A stretch of 64,000 nt of DNA from Rhizobium sp. R711 (lineage in GTDB: Bacteria > Pseudomonadota > Alphaproteobacteria > Rhizobiales > Rhizobiaceae). The notes beneath the pieces were generated by a model. That model saw only the letters and a list, made by a program, of their open reading frames with translations, was not told the origin of the DNA and ran no database searches. Location of the stretch: contig NZ_LOKZ01000001.1 in assembly GCF_002211365.1 (NCBI RefSeq), positions 186,001 through 250,000 on the forward strand, in the 5' to 3' direction. This document shows, one piece after another, positions 1 through 9,407 of this stretch (the first letter of the stretch is position 1; each line of letters starts with the position of its first letter). The translations under genes and the position numbers were made by a program.

Positions 1-800
1 AGGCAGTGGAAGCTGCTGCTCGCGCCTCCATGAAGCAGCACGTGGAAGCCATGGTCGCGTTTTGGGATGCCGGCGTCCCGACGCTCGACTATGGCAACAA
101 CATCCGTCAGGTCGCCAAGGACGAAGGTCTTGACAACGCCTTCGCCTTCCCCGGCTTTGTGCCGGCCTATATTCGACCGCTGTTTTGCCGCGGTATCGGT
201 CCGTTCCGCTGGGCGGCGCTTTCAGGCGATCCGGAAGATATTTACAAGACCGACGCCAAGGTGAAGGAACTTCTGCCCGACAACAAGCACCTGCACAACT
301 GGCTGGATATGGCCAGGGAGCGGATTTCCTTCCAGGGATTGCCGGCGCGCATCTGCTGGGTTGGCCTCGGCGACCGTCATCGCCTCGGTCTTGCTTTCAA
401 CGAGATGGTCAGGAACGGCGAGCTGAAGGCACCGATCGTGATCGGCCGCGATCACCTGGATTCGGGCTCGGTCGCCTCGCCGAACCGCGAAACGGAAGCG
501 ATGAAGGACGGTTCGGATGCAGTCTCTGACTGGCCGCTTCTGAATGCGCTCGTGAACACGGCGTCGGGCGCGACCTGGGTGTCGCTCCATCATGGTGGCG
601 GCGTCGGCATGGGTTTCTCGCAGCATTCCGGCATGGTCATCTGCGCCGACGGAACGGACGAAGCAGCGCGGCGCCTGGAGCGCGTGCTCTGGAACGACCC
701 TGCCACCGGCGTCATGCGGCATGCCGATGCGGGCTACGAGATCGCCCTCGATTGCGCCAAGGAGCAGGGCCTGCGTCTGCCGGCAATTCTCGGAAATTGA
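1..800 (+). CDS. hutU: Urocanate hydratase (urocanase), C-terminal part, cut by window start
   Basis: Urocanase converts urocanate to imidazolone propionate in cytosolic histidine degradation. The open frame is already running at base 3 and ends with TGA at 798-800, giving about 265 C-terminal residues of a protein usually near 555 residues. Visible family features are the segment around LDYGNNIRQ, the conserved CRGIGPFRW stretch, the [11 protein letters not shown] motif and the glycine-rich [13 protein letters not shown] segment near the end, which belong to the NAD-binding and active-site region of urocanase. HutD lies 0.7 kb downstream on the same strand, which fits a hut locus interrupted by a toxin-antitoxin pair. 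The beginning of the gene is outside the window. Confidence 0.96.
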   Translation, partial: AVEAAARASMKQHVEAMVAFWDAGVPTLDYGNNIRQVAKDEGLDNAFAFPGFVPAYIRPLFCRGIGPFRWAALSGDPEDIYKTDAKVKELLPDNKHLHNWLDMARERISFQGLPARICWVGLGDRHRLGLAFNEMVRNGELKAPIVIGRDHLDSGSVASPNRETEAMKDGSDAVSDWPLLNALVNTASGATWVSLHHGGGVGMGFSQHSGMVICADGTDEAARRLERVLWNDPATGVMRHADAGYEIALDCAKEQGLRLPAILGN

Positions 801-810
801 TCTGTTGCTC

Positions 811-836
811 CGGGCCTCAAAATTCCATGAGGCCCG
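811..836. terminator. Inverted repeat between hutU and the toxin gene
   Basis: Arms CGGGCCTC and GAGGCCCG (8 bp) flank a 10-base loop just after the hutU stop. The hairpin also covers the last codons of the convergent toxin gene. Neither side has a clear T run, so it is a possible two-way terminator of moderate strength. Confidence 0.5.
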
Positions 837-1201
837 GATACTGCAGCGCTGCTCGAGCAACCGTAACCAAAGGAATGCCTTCGATCTTTGACTGGGCAAT
901 CAGGATACGGTCGAAGGGATCCTTTGTGGATCGGCGGGAGTTCCGCGAATGCAAGCGTATGTTCGCCGTTGATTGGCAACTCTACATAGCCGTTTTGGAG
1001 AAGCCGTTCTTTCAGCATCGTGGGATCGGCGCGAAAATCCGGGCGGCTCTGCGCTTGCTTGATCACGATCTCCCACAGGCTGGCGGGACTGAATAGGAGT
1101 TCGTTCTGTTTGTCGGAGATCAGCGCCCGTAAACGATCAGGAAGCCGCCCGCTGTCGCCGGCCACCCAGATTAGGATGTGAGTATCAAGGAGCAGCCTCA
1201 T
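817..1201 (-). pseudogene. PIN-domain (VapC-like) toxin, frameshifted
   Basis: PIN-domain toxins are Mg-dependent RNases paired with an antitoxin. The start at 1201 (MRLLLDTHILIWVAGDSG) carries the first PIN acidic residue in LLDTH, and the ASLWEIVIKQ segment with its conserved Glu follows. After LPPIHKG the frame is lost at about 917-923, where the minus strand reads CACAAAGGATCCC instead of the expected CACAAAGATCCC, one extra G. Reading on in the next frame gives DRILIAQSKIEGIPLVTV and a stop at 817-819, exactly the family C-terminus with its catalytic Asp. The start overlaps the antitoxin gene by 17 bases. It is a decayed toxin or a sequencing indel. Confidence 0.82.
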
Positions 1202-1454
1202 TCGGGAAACGGTTCGCCTCGCTGAACATCTCCTCGATCTCATCCGCCATGATGGTATCGAAATCGTCGGGAGCCGAGATGATGCCCTTCATGAAGCCAA
1301 TACGTTGCTTCTTCGGGGCATCGGCTTCCTCCAGGGGGACGACTTTCACCAAGGGTTTGCCGGCCTCGGCTATGATGAATGCTTCACCTTTCGCGGCCTT
1401 CTCGATAAGCCGCGACAGATGTGTCTTCGCTTCGTGTATATTCACAGTCTGCAC
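1185..1454 (-). CDS. Phd/YefM-type antitoxin
   Basis: This 89-residue protein begins MQTVNIHEAKTHLSRLIEKA, the standard N-terminal fold of Phd/YefM antitoxins, and has the AGKPLVKVVPLE segment typical of the family. Antitoxins of this type bind DNA by the N-terminal half and neutralise the toxin with the acidic tail, here rich in Asp and Glu (residues 58-80). The gene precedes and overlaps the PIN toxin gene by 17 bases, the usual arrangement, so the two would be co-translated. The antitoxin frame is intact while the toxin is broken. Confidence 0.9.
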   Translation of the reverse strand: MQTVNIHEAKTHLSRLIEKAAKGEAFIIAEAGKPLVKVVPLEEADAPKKQRIGFMKGIISAPDDFDTIMADEIEEMFSEANRFPNEAAP

Positions 1455-1468
1455 GGCAGCCTCGCTAG

Positions 1469-1489
1469 ACTTAGTCCACTAAACTTAGT
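1469..1489. promoter_or_regulatory. Possible antitoxin operator with repeated ACTTAGT
   Basis: Two direct copies of ACTTAGT (1469-1475 and 1483-1489) enclose the 10-bp palindrome TAGTCCACTA (1472-1481), 15 bases upstream of the antitoxin start. Phd-family proteins autorepress through short repeats placed like this. The assignment is by position and symmetry only. Confidence 0.4.
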
Positions 1490-1521
1490 TTCTCTTCCTC
1501 CTTTGCAACACCGAGCCAGGA

Positions 1522-2106
1522 ATGATCCGCGCCACCGTCCTCAGATCCAGCACCTATCGCCGCATGCCCTGGAAGAATGGCTGCGGGGAGACCGTCGAAA
1601 TTGCTATCTCGCCTGAGGGCGCGACACTGTCGGACTTCGGCTGGCGCCTCAGCATGGCGACGGTTGCGACCGACGGCCCGTTCTCGATTTTTGCGGGCAT
1701 CGACCGCACACTTTCAATCCTCGACGGGAATGGCATGTCGCTGACGATAGACGGCGAGGCTCCGGTGCTGCTGACACAGGACAGTGCTCCCCTCGCCTTT
1801 CCCGCCGATGTCTCAGTTTCGGCAACGCTTCCCGATGGACCAATCATGGACCTGAACGTCATGACCCGGCGCAAAGGCTTCCTCAATCGGGTTGACAGGG
1901 TTGATGTCGATTCCAGGGTCACGGTGCATCCGGCCGCGCCGACATGGTTTCTCCTGTGTCATTGGGGCACCCTCACCGTCGATTGCAGCGGTGAACACAC
2001 CGATCTTGGCCCCAAGGACGCACTTCTGCTTGAGCAAGCCAAAGGCACCGACGTCGTGGTGAGTGGCAAAGCGCGCTGCTTTCTGATCTCCATCGATCCG
2101 ATCTGA
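1522..2106 (+). CDS. hutD: HutD/Ves family protein
   Basis: This 194-residue protein has the family opening with RMPWKNGCGET, the DFGWRLSMATV segment and a cupin-like beta-rich body ending near LLLEQAKGTDVVV. HutD proteins are found in histidine-utilisation loci of Pseudomonas and rhizobia. They are thought to bind a pathway intermediate such as formylglutamate and to set an upper limit on hut expression, but no enzymatic activity is established. The length is normal. The start at 1522 (ATG ATC CGC) has AGGA just upstream. Its position after hutU on the same strand supports membership of the hut locus. Confidence 0.9.
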   Translation: MIRATVLRSSTYRRMPWKNGCGETVEIAISPEGATLSDFGWRLSMATVATDGPFSIFAGIDRTLSILDGNGMSLTIDGEAPVLLTQDSAPLAFPADVSVSATLPDGPIMDLNVMTRRKGFLNRVDRVDVDSRVTVHPAAPTWFLLCHWGTLTVDCSGEHTDLGPKDALLLEQAKGTDVVVSGKARCFLISIDPI

Positions 2107-2307
2107 CGGGCATAAGCAAGAGCGGCGGAGGCCGACCCGCCAAGGCTCGAATGTCTGAACCTCAAATCAATCACAAAACAATATTGTCGATATACTCTAT
2201 TAAATAGATAGTTTTCTCTATTTGCGCGGGAGCATCCGCCCTACGGTTTTAGCGTCGAAACAAGGTCAAGCGCTGAAGCTGACGCTTAGTTGCAAGAGGG
2301 GCGAAAC

Positions 2308-3321
2308 ATGACTATCAGAACATTATTGGCGGCGATTATTCTCGGATCCGGAAGCTTCCTGGCACCGTTTGTTGCGCAGGCAGCAGACAAGAAGGTGGTC
2401 GTCGCCTATCAGACCGACGCACTGCCGTCGTCGGTCGCGATTGCCAATGGCGAGCTCGCCAAGGCAACCGGCTATGAGATCGACTTCCGCAAGTTCAATT
2501 CAGGGGCGGAAATCTTTGCGGCCATCGCCTCTGGCGATGTGCAGGTCGGCTATGTCGGCTCGAGCCCGTTTGCGGCTGCGACATCCCGGGGACTGGAGGT
2601 CAAGGCGTTCTACCTCGCCTCGATCTCCGGCATCGACGAGGCGCTCGTCGTTCGCAACGGCTCAGGCATATCCTCCCTGTCTGACCTGAAGGGCAAGAAG
2701 CTTGCTGCCGCGCCGGTCTCCACCGATCACTATCAGCTGCTGGCGTTGATCAAGTCGCTGGGGCTGAGCGAAAAGGATGTGCAGGTCTTTGCAATTCCGC
2801 AGCCGGAAATTGTCGCCAGCTACAACAGAGGTGACATCGATGGCGGCTTCGTCTGGGATCCGGCGCTGAGCGAACTGAAAAAAAACGGCAAGGTGCTGAT
2901 CACCTCCAAGGATGTCGCCGAAAAGGGCGCTCCGACCTTCTCCGCCTGGGTTGCCGCCTCGAAGTTTGCCGATGAGAACCCCACGTTCCTGAAGAGCTTC
3001 GCCAGCGTCATCAACAAGTACTACGCCTCCTACGCAACCGATAAGAAGGCTTGGGATGGCGACAGCGAGAACGCCAGGTTGCTCGCCAAGACACTTGGCG
3101 GAACACCCGATCAGCAGGCTGCCGCACTCAAGAATTTGACCCTTCTGACGCCTGAGGTGCAAGCCTCCGGAGCCTGGCTCGGCGGCGGCGAAAAGTCGGG
3201 CGCTGCCAAGATCCTCAAGGATACGGCCGCCTTCCTGAAGGACCAGGGCAAGGTAAGCGAAGTGCTGCCAAGCTATGCGGCTTTTGTCACGCCGGATGCA
3301 GTTATCAACGCAAGCAACTGA
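2308..3321 (+). CDS. tauA: Taurine ABC transporter substrate-binding protein
   Basis: The protein begins with a signal peptide (MTIRTLLAAIILGSG to about AQAAD) and has 337 residues. Its opening VVVAYQTDALPS, the FRKFNSGAEIFAAIASGDVQ stretch and GDIDGGFVWDPAL match TauA, the periplasmic receptor for taurine and related sulfonates. I prefer the ATG at 2308, after a purine-rich GAGGGGCGAAAC, over the TTG at 2290. tauB and tauC follow in the same direction. The 180 bases upstream contain an AT-rich stretch with the palindrome CTATTAAATAG (2197-2207), a plausible promoter or operator for sulfur-starvation control. The exact ligand cannot be read from sequence. Confidence 0.92.
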   Translation: MTIRTLLAAIILGSGSFLAPFVAQAADKKVVVAYQTDALPSSVAIANGELAKATGYEIDFRKFNSGAEIFAAIASGDVQVGYVGSSPFAAATSRGLEVKAFYLASISGIDEALVVRNGSGISSLSDLKGKKLAAAPVSTDHYQLLALIKSLGLSEKDVQVFAIPQPEIVASYNRGDIDGGFVWDPALSELKKNGKVLITSKDVAEKGAPTFSAWVAASKFADENPTFLKSFASVINKYYASYATDKKAWDGDSENARLLAKTLGGTPDQQAAALKNLTLLTPEVQASGAWLGGGEKSGAAKILKDTAAFLKDQGKVSEVLPSYAAFVTPDAVINASN

Positions 3322-3396
3322 AACAAAAAGATAATCGTCCAATCCTTCCCGCTGGCGCGATGTCGCGCCAGCGTCACAATATGAAGAGACCCGCAC

Positions 3397-4188
3397 ATGC
3401 TCAAAGTCGATCACGCGAGCGTCTATTTCAGGACGCGGGACGGCAGCACGGTCCATGCCCTCGATCGCGTTTGCCTCGATATTTTAGACAACAGCTTCGT
3501 CGTGGCACTCGGTGCCTCGGGTTGCGGCAAGTCCACATTGCTGAACGCGATTGCCGGCTTTATGCCGCTTTCGTCAGGCACCATCACTCTTGATGGACAA
3601 CCGGTCACACGTCCGGGCGCGGAGCGCGGCGTCGTCTTTCAGAAGGACACGCTGCTGCCCTGGAAATCCGTCGTCGACAATGTCGCGCTTGGCTTGCAGT
3701 TTGCAGGCGTTCCAAGGGCTGTGCGGCGCGAGCGCGCCGGAGAGCTTCTGTCTCTCGTCGGTCTGGAAGACTTTGCAAAAGCATTTCCATACGAATTGTC
3801 CGGTGGCATGCGCCAGCGCGTCGGCATTGCCCGCGCCCTTGCCGCCGATCCCGAAGTCCTGCTGATGGACGAGCCGTTCGGTGCGCTCGACAGCCTGACT
3901 CGGGAACAGATGCAAGAACTGCTCGTATCAATCTGGAAAGCCACGGGAAAACGCATTTTCTTCATTACACACTCGATCGAGGAAGCGCTCTTCCTCGGCA
4001 CGCAAGTCGTGGTAATGTCGCCGCGTCCAGGCCGTGTCGTCGCGCGCTTTGATCTCGATTTCGTCAGGGAGTTTGCCCGAACGGGCGACGCGCGATCGAT
4101 CAAGACCGCGCCAGACTTTGCCAGTTTGCGAGAAGAGATCCGGACCATTCTTCATGGCTCCGAGGAGATCAGGAGTGCGGCGGAATGA
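3397..4188 (+). CDS. tauB: Taurine ABC transporter ATPase
   Basis: A 263-residue ABC ATPase of the nitrate/sulfonate/taurine group. The Walker A motif is GASGCGKST near residues 40-48, the signature is [14 protein letters not shown] near 130-143, Walker B is [12 protein letters not shown], and the switch His lies in [10 protein letters not shown]. It powers sulfonate uptake with TauC. The stop overlaps the tauC start by four bases (ATGA at 4185-4188), indicating translational coupling. Confidence 0.94.
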   Translation: MLKVDHASVYFRTRDGSTVHALDRVCLDILDNSFVVALGASGCGKSTLLNAIAGFMPLSSGTITLDGQPVTRPGAERGVVFQKDTLLPWKSVVDNVALGLQFAGVPRAVRRERAGELLSLVGLEDFAKAFPYELSGGMRQRVGIARALAADPEVLLMDEPFGALDSLTREQMQELLVSIWKATGKRIFFITHSIEEALFLGTQVVVMSPRPGRVVARFDLDFVREFARTGDARSIKTAPDFASLREEIRTILHGSEEIRSAAE

Positions 4189-5039
4189 GCAATGTCATCG
4201 AAACGACAGGCATTGTCGTCCGGATCGAGCCCGATCAGCCGAAACCTGTTCATATGAAGGGGTTCGGCGCCAGCGAAAGCAACACAGCCCTGATCAGCCT
4301 TGCCACGGCAGTCGTTTTGATCGGCACCTGGTGGGCCGTCGCAAAGCTCGGATTGGTGCCGCGGCTCTTCCTGCCAACACCGCAGGAGGTTCTGACGCAG
4401 ATCGGGGCCGTCTATCGCGACGGCTATGCCGGAGCCTCGCTTGGCGAACATGTTTCGGCAAGCCTCTTCAGAATCGCGACAGCGGCGGCCATCGCCATCG
4501 CGGCAGGAATCCCGATCGGCCTGCTGATGGGGCTCAATCGCTGGGCCAAGGGTATCTTCGACGCGCCGATCGAATTCTACTGGCCACTGCCACCGCTCGC
4601 CTATCTGCCGCTGATGATCATCTGGCTTGGCATTGGCGAGACTTCGAAGGTAGCGCTTCTCGTGCTCGCGATGTTCGCACCAATCTGCCTTTCGGCACAG
4701 GCCGGTGTTCGCTCGCTGCCGATCGAGCGCGTCAATGCGGCGCGCTCCCTCGGCGCCCGGCCGTGGCAGCTTCTTGTCAGCATCGTCTTGCCATCAGCTC
4801 TGCCGGAAATCCTGACGGGCATCCGCATTGCTCTTGGGGTCGGCTGGGGGACGCTGGTCGCCGCTGAACTGATCGCCGCAAACCGCGGCATCGGCTACAT
4901 GATCATGTCAGCTTCCCAGTTTCTGGCGACCGACGTCGTCTTCGTCGGCATCGGCATCATTGCAGCCTGTGCATTCGCCTTCAGTGCCGCCGTTCGGCTC
5001 TTGGAAGCCACCCTCGTTCCATGGAAAGGTAAGAGCTGA
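4185..5039 (+). CDS. tauC: Taurine ABC transporter permease
   Basis: A 284-residue inner-membrane permease with about six hydrophobic segments. It has the coupling loop conserved in this permease family, here [20 protein letters not shown] (about residues 183-202), which contacts the ATPase. It starts inside the end of tauB (ATGA overlap) and completes the tauABC importer. A strong hairpin begins directly at its stop codon. Confidence 0.94.
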   Translation: MSNVIETTGIVVRIEPDQPKPVHMKGFGASESNTALISLATAVVLIGTWWAVAKLGLVPRLFLPTPQEVLTQIGAVYRDGYAGASLGEHVSASLFRIATAAAIAIAAGIPIGLLMGLNRWAKGIFDAPIEFYWPLPPLAYLPLMIIWLGIGETSKVALLVLAMFAPICLSAQAGVRSLPIERVNAARSLGARPWQLLVSIVLPSALPEILTGIRIALGVGWGTLVAAELIAANRGIGYMIMSASQFLATDVVFVGIGIIAACAFAFSAAVRLLEATLVPWKGKS

Positions 5040-5063
5040 CAAGGGCACACGAGCGCCCTTGTC
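5038..5063 (+). terminator. Hairpin after tauC
   Basis: Arms GACAAGGGC and GCCCTTGTC (9 bp) with an 8-base loop start at the tauC stop codon and end 39 bases before the monooxygenase start. There is no T run after it. It may attenuate readthrough into the next gene or protect the tau mRNA 3' end. Confidence 0.55.
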
Positions 5064-5102
5064 GCTCACGACCTGCCGGGTCTTGACGGCACAGGGAACG
5101 AT

Positions 5103-6437
5103 ATGAAGCAGATGCAGATCTATGCATTCGACATGAACTGCGTCGGCCATATCAACCACGGCATGTGGACGCATCCACGCGATGTGTCCAGCCGCTACAC
5201 TGATCTTGATTACTGGGTGGATCTTGCCCGCACCGCCGAGCGGGGCAAGCTGGACGGAATATTCCTGGCGGATATCCTCGGCGTCTACGACGTCTACAAG
5301 GGGAGTCCGGCGCCCAGCTTCCGGTCAACGACCCGTTGATGCCGATCTCGGCGATGGCCTACGTCACCAAGCATCTTGGCTTCGCAGTCACGGTCAACAC
5401 GACCTACGAGCCGCCCTATCTTTTGGCGCGGCGCATGTCGACGCTCGATCACCTGACGAAACGTCGGATCGGGTGGAATATCGTGACCGGCTACCTCGAC
5501 AGTGCGGCACGCGCCATGGGTTTTGAGAGACTGCCGGAGCACGACGCACGCTACGATGCGGCCGAGGAATATCTCGAAATCCTCTACAAGCTCTGGGAGG
5601 CAAGCTGGGACGACGATGCAGTGCTCAGTGATAAGGACCGGGCCATCTTCGCAGAACCTTCGAAAATCCGCGCCGTCAAGCACGACGGCCAATATTACAA
5701 GATGGAAGGCATTCATCTTTCTCAGCCTTCGCCACAGCGCACGCCCCTGCTTTTCCAAGCATGCGCCGCCGCGCGCGGACAGAATTTCGCGGGCCGCCAC
5801 GCCGAATGCGTCTTTCTTGCCGCACCGACCCCGCAGACCACCCGGCCGACAGTGAAAGGCCTGCGGCAAAAGGCCCGGGCTTTCGGGCGCGAAGCGGACG
5901 ACGTGCGCGTTCTTAGCCTCATCACGGTCGTCGTCGGACGCACCGGAAAGGAAGCAGTTGGCAAGCTCGAAGACTACCGCCGGCATGCAAGCGTGGAAGC
6001 ATTCCTGGCACATTACTCGGCTTCTATAGGCGTCGATTTATCAAAGTACGGCCTTGACGACCCGATCGAGCAGAAGGCAACCAATGCAAATCAGTCCGCG
6101 CTCGCGGCGATCACGACACAGGCATCAAAGCCGGTGACGCTGCGCCAGATCATCGACCAAATGGTGCTTGGCAGCCGCATGAGACCGATCGTCGGTTGGG
6201 CCGAGCAGGTGGCCGATCCCTGGCAGCGTGGGTTTGCGATAGCGGTGTGGACGGCTTCAATCTGGGGCGCACGGTGGCACCTGAAAGCCTGCGCGACTTT
6301 GTCGATCTGGTCGTACCGGTGCTGCAGGAGCGCGGCTCTTCAAGGCAGACTGTGCCGAAGGCCCTCTTCGACAGAAACTGTTCGGCGGCAGCGGCAGGTT
6401 GCCATCCTCGCACCCTGCCGCTGTGTTTCGCCGCTGA
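5103..6437 (+). pseudogene. NtaA/SnaA/DszA-type flavin-dependent monooxygenase with three frameshifts
   Basis: Joined across three single-base deletions, this reads as a full luciferase-like monooxygenase of about 445 residues. Frame 1 runs from MKQMQIYAFDMNCVGHINHG to VYDVYKGSP. It is lost at about 5310, where one G is missing before GCGCCC. The second frame holds the conserved RRIGWNIVTGYLDSAARAMG and LLFQACAAARGQNFAGRHAE. It is lost at about 6224 (GATCCCTGG lacks a base). The third frame holds VCDSGVDGFNLGRT and is lost at about 6332. The final frame ends with TGA at 6435-6437. Such enzymes use FMNH2 from a partner reductase to cleave organosulfur or aminopolycarboxylate substrates, which suits the neighbouring tauABC genes. 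The last base abuts the stop of metI on the other strand. Confidence 0.85.
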
Positions 6438-7091
6438 CTACTTGTGGTCGAGCTTCGCGACCACTCGATCACCGACCCACTGTATGCCGCAGACAAGGGC
6501 GATCAGTACGGCGACGACGGCGACCATGACGGCGGTCTCGAAGCGTTGGTAGCCATAGCGGATGGCGAGGTCACCGAGGCCGCCCGCGCCGATCGCGCCG
6601 GCCATCGCGGATGCGCCGATCAGGGTTACCAGCGTGACCGTAAAGCCTGCGACGATGCCCGGTAGCGCTTCGGGAACGAGGACTTCGCGAATGATCGTCC
6701 ACCGATTGCCGCCCATGGCACGCACGGCATCGATCAGACCGCGGTCCACCTCGCGCAACGACACTTCGGCAATGCGGGCGTAATAGGGTGTTGCGGCGAT
6801 AGCGAGCGGCACGATGGCCGCCCAGGTGCCAAGTGCGGTGCCGACGATCAGGCGCGTCAGAGGGATCAGCGCGACCAAGAGGATGATGAAGGGTACGGAG
6901 CGAAAGCCATTGATGATGGCGCCAAGGATGCCGTTCATCCAGGCATTCTCAGCGATTCCGCCTTTATTCGTGAGAACCAGCGCGAGACCAAGCGGCAGGC
7001 CGAAGACTAGCGAGATCAGCCCGGATGCGCCCGTCATCAGGATCGTTTCCCAGAGGGAACGAAGCAGGAGATTAAACATGATCGGTGTCAT
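6438..7091 (-). CDS. metI: Methionine ABC transporter permease
   Basis: A 217-residue permease of the MetI type with five predicted membrane segments. Conserved features are the N-terminal WETILMTGASGLISLVFGLP and the ASAMAGAIGAGGLGDLAIRYGYQRF segment read in two halves near residues 160-185. It partners MetN and MetQ in D/L-methionine import. Its start overlaps the end of metN by 20 bases. Its stop codon directly abuts the stop of the convergent monooxygenase gene, leaving no spacer. Confidence 0.94.
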   Translation of the reverse strand: MTPIMFNLLLRSLWETILMTGASGLISLVFGLPLGLALVLTNKGGIAENAWMNGILGAIINGFRSVPFIILLVALIPLTRLIVGTALGTWAAIVPLAIAATPYYARIAEVSLREVDRGLIDAVRAMGGNRWTIIREVLVPEALPGIVAGFTVTLVTLIGASAMAGAIGAGGLGDLAIRYGYQRFETAVMVAVVAVLIALVCGIQWVGDRVVAKLDHK

Positions 7092-8157
7092 AGCCGAGGA
7101 CCTCCACCCTTGCCGAGCGTGCCACTAAAAACTGCAGAACCTTGTCTTTCAGGGCTGGGTCACGCATCGGGACAGCAATGAAGAAACGCGCCACCGGTTG
7201 GTTCTGGATGTGATCGATACCGCCATGAACGAGCCGGAAAGATTGCGGCAGTGCTGCGGAGAGATCGGAAAAAACCGCTCCTTGCGCTGCCGGTCCGGCC
7301 ATGTCGATGCTGAGGATTGCCTCGTCACCAGACGTCGGTGAAAGCCGGGAGGCGACATGTTCGGGCAATTGCGGACGGCTGCCGGACAAAAGGCTCTTTG
7401 TGATTGGCGCTTTCGGATCGGCAAAGACGGACCAGACCTGGCCTTCTTCGACAATACGGCCGGCGTCGATAACAGCGACGCGATCGGCAATGTTGCGCAC
7501 GACTTCCATCTCATGGGTGATGAGGACGATCGTCAGGCCCAGCTTGCGGTTGATGTCCTTGAGAAGAGTAAGGATTGCTCGGGTCGTTTCTGGATCGAGT
7601 GCCGATGTCGCTTCGTCCGAGAGCAGCAATGCGGGACGCGCGGCAAGCGCTCTGGCAATGCCGACGCGCTGCTTCTGTCCGCCCGAAAGAGACGATGGAT
7701 AGGCCTTCGCCTTGCCGGCGAGGCCGACAAGCTCCAGCAATTCATGGGCGCGCGCCAGGCGTTCAGCCTTCCCCACGCCGGCGATTTTCAGCGGCAGCGC
7801 GACATTTTCCTCCACCGTCCTCGAGGCCAGCAGATTAAAGTGCTGAAAGATCATGCCGACGCGGCGGCGAAGCGGCTGCAGGTTCTTTTCGTCGAGACCA
7901 ACAATGCTACCGCCCTCGATCTCGATCTCGCCGCCATCAGGACGCTCCAGACCGTTGAGGCAGCGGATCAATGTGGATTTTCCCGCGCCACTGCGTCCGA
8001 TGATGCCGAGGATCTCGCCCTTGTGGACGGTGAGCGATATGCCGTCGAGCGCGGGAGTGGCACCGAAATGCCGATGCACGTCGACAAGACGGACTACCTC
8101 TTGCGACACCGCCTCCGGCGTGGCTCCTATGGCGCAGCCTGATACGATAGAATTCAT
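7072..8157 (-). CDS. metN: Methionine ABC transporter ATPase with NIL domain
   Basis: The start at 8157 (MNSIVSGCAIG) follows GGGAAAG on the minus strand and is better than longer alternatives. The 361-residue protein has Walker A GRSGAGKST, signature [15 protein letters not shown], Walker B ALLLSDEATSALD and the switch His in LITHEMEVV. The last 75 residues form the NIL domain, which in MetN senses methionine and shuts down transport when the amino acid is plentiful. It lies between metQ and metI in a single operon. Confidence 0.95.
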   Translation of the reverse strand: MNSIVSGCAIGATPEAVSQEVVRLVDVHRHFGATPALDGISLTVHKGEILGIIGRSGAGKSTLIRCLNGLERPDGGEIEIEGGSIVGLDEKNLQPLRRRVGMIFQHFNLLASRTVEENVALPLKIAGVGKAERLARAHELLELVGLAGKAKAYPSSLSGGQKQRVGIARALAARPALLLSDEATSALDPETTRAILTLLKDINRKLGLTIVLITHEMEVVRNIADRVAVIDAGRIVEEGQVWSVFADPKAPITKSLLSGSRPQLPEHVASRLSPTSGDEAILSIDMAGPAAQGAVFSDLSAALPQSFRLVHGGIDHIQNQPVARFFIAVPMRDPALKDKVLQFLVARSARVEVLGYDTDHV

Positions 8158-8180
8158 GGTCTTTCCCTTCGCAAACGCCC

Positions 8181-8215
8181 AAGGCGGCCCGGGCAAGGAA
8201 CGCCCGGGCCGCCTT
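8181..8215 (-). promoter_or_regulatory. Strong intercistronic hairpin between metQ and metN
   Basis: A 14-bp perfect stem (8181-8194 pairing with 8202-8215) encloses the 7-base loop AAGGAAC. It sits between the metQ stop and the metN start. Hairpins at this place in binding-protein operons usually stall 3' exonucleases or terminate part of the transcripts, so that the binding protein is made in excess over the membrane components. Confidence 0.75.
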
Positions 8216-8249
8216 GTTCAACGCGCCTAACCCTCGGCGCGAATGTCGG

Positions 8250-9083
8250 TCAGTAAGCGCTGACGCCGGTTCCCTTATACATTTTGTCGAACTCCGCCTT
8301 AACGGCGTCGTTCTGGTAGGACGCCACCAGTGTCTTCACCCAGGCCTCGTTCTCGCTGCCCTGCTTGACGGCGATGAAGTTGCGATAGGGATTGTCGGCG
8401 ATCGGCTCCTGTGCGATGCGGTCGGCCGCAGACAAACCCGCCTTCAGGGCCCAGTCGGTGTTGACGACTGCAGCATCCAGATCGTCGATGGCGCGACCGA
8501 CGACGCCGGCATCAAGTTCCTTGATCTCGACGTTTTTCGGGTTGTCGGTGATGTCGGTGACAGTAGCGAGAATGCCCGTTTTGTCCTTGAGCTTGATGAT
8601 GCCTTCGTTCTGCAGCACGCGAAGGGCGCGACCCTCGTTCGACGGATCATTCGGCACGCCGATTGTCGCACCTTCGGCGATCTCGGCGACTGTCTTGTGC
8701 TTCTTGGAGTAAAGACCGATCGGCCAAACGGCCGTGTATCCGACCGGCACGATGTGATAGCCGTGCTGCGCGATCTGATTGTCGAGATAGGGCTTGTGCT
8801 GGAAGGCATTGGCGTCTACTTCGCCGCGTTCCAAGGCCTCGTTCGGCTGTGTGTAGTCGTTGAAGACGACCGTTTCGATCGTCAGACCTTTCTTGGCGGC
8901 TTGCGCGGTCACGACGCGCCAGACGTCTTCGTCCTCGCCGCTCATGATGCCGACCTTGATCGACTTGTCCTGCGCGAAGGATGCAACAGGCGCTGCAAAG
9001 GCAATCAGGGCGACCGTCGAGGCAGCGATTGCGGCAAGGCTTGCACGACGCGTCAGGCTTGATGTGAACGTCTTCTTGTTCAT
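8250..9083 (-). CDS. metQ: Methionine ABC transporter substrate-binding protein
   Basis: Start at 9083 (MNKKTFTSSLTRRASLAA) gives a 277-residue NlpA-family protein with a signal peptide ending near ASFAQD; no lipobox Cys is visible, so it is probably a free periplasmic receptor. Family features are IKVGIMSGEDEDVW, NEALERGEVDANAFQHKPYL and TIGVPNDPSNEGRALRVLQ. It delivers methionine to MetNI. It is first in the minus-strand metQNI operon. Confidence 0.94.
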   Translation of the reverse strand: MNKKTFTSSLTRRASLAAIAASTVALIAFAAPVASFAQDKSIKVGIMSGEDEDVWRVVTAQAAKKGLTIETVVFNDYTQPNEALERGEVDANAFQHKPYLDNQIAQHGYHIVPVGYTAVWPIGLYSKKHKTVAEIAEGATIGVPNDPSNEGRALRVLQNEGIIKLKDKTGILATVTDITDNPKNVEIKELDAGVVGRAIDDLDAAVVNTDWALKAGLSAADRIAQEPIADNPYRNFIAVKQGSENEAWVKTLVASYQNDAVKAEFDKMYKGTGVSAY

Positions 9084-9229
9084 TGTGGTGTTTCCCGTCT
9101 TGAATTGATGAGGCGAGCTCGAGCGGTCAGATAATTTCAAAACTGGCGATCGTAAACCAAGCAAGCCGATCTCTATTGCGTTGCAGCATGGAAAAACTCT
9201 TCGGCGTCTAACGCCATCGTGGGATGAAA

Positions 9230-9250
9230 ATTCTACTGATTTAGTAGAAT
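9230..9250. promoter_or_regulatory. Palindrome upstream of metQ
   Basis: Arms ATTCTACT and AGTAGAAT (8 bp) flank the spacer GATTT in the AT-rich region between the divergent metQ operon and the FAD-binding protein gene. It is placed about 150 bases upstream of the metQ start. It looks like a dimeric regulator site; the regulator is unknown. Confidence 0.5.
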
Positions 9251-9407
9251 ATTGCCATTGCCGGGCACCTCGAGCGACTCTAAGTTAAGCCATCCAAGCG
9301 CGAAGAACAAACATGCGCTCCTGAAACCCAGACGATGTGGACCGCGGGCATTGAAACAGGATAGCACGACATCACAGCGTTTCCCCCGCGACAGAAGGCG
9401 CCGACCC

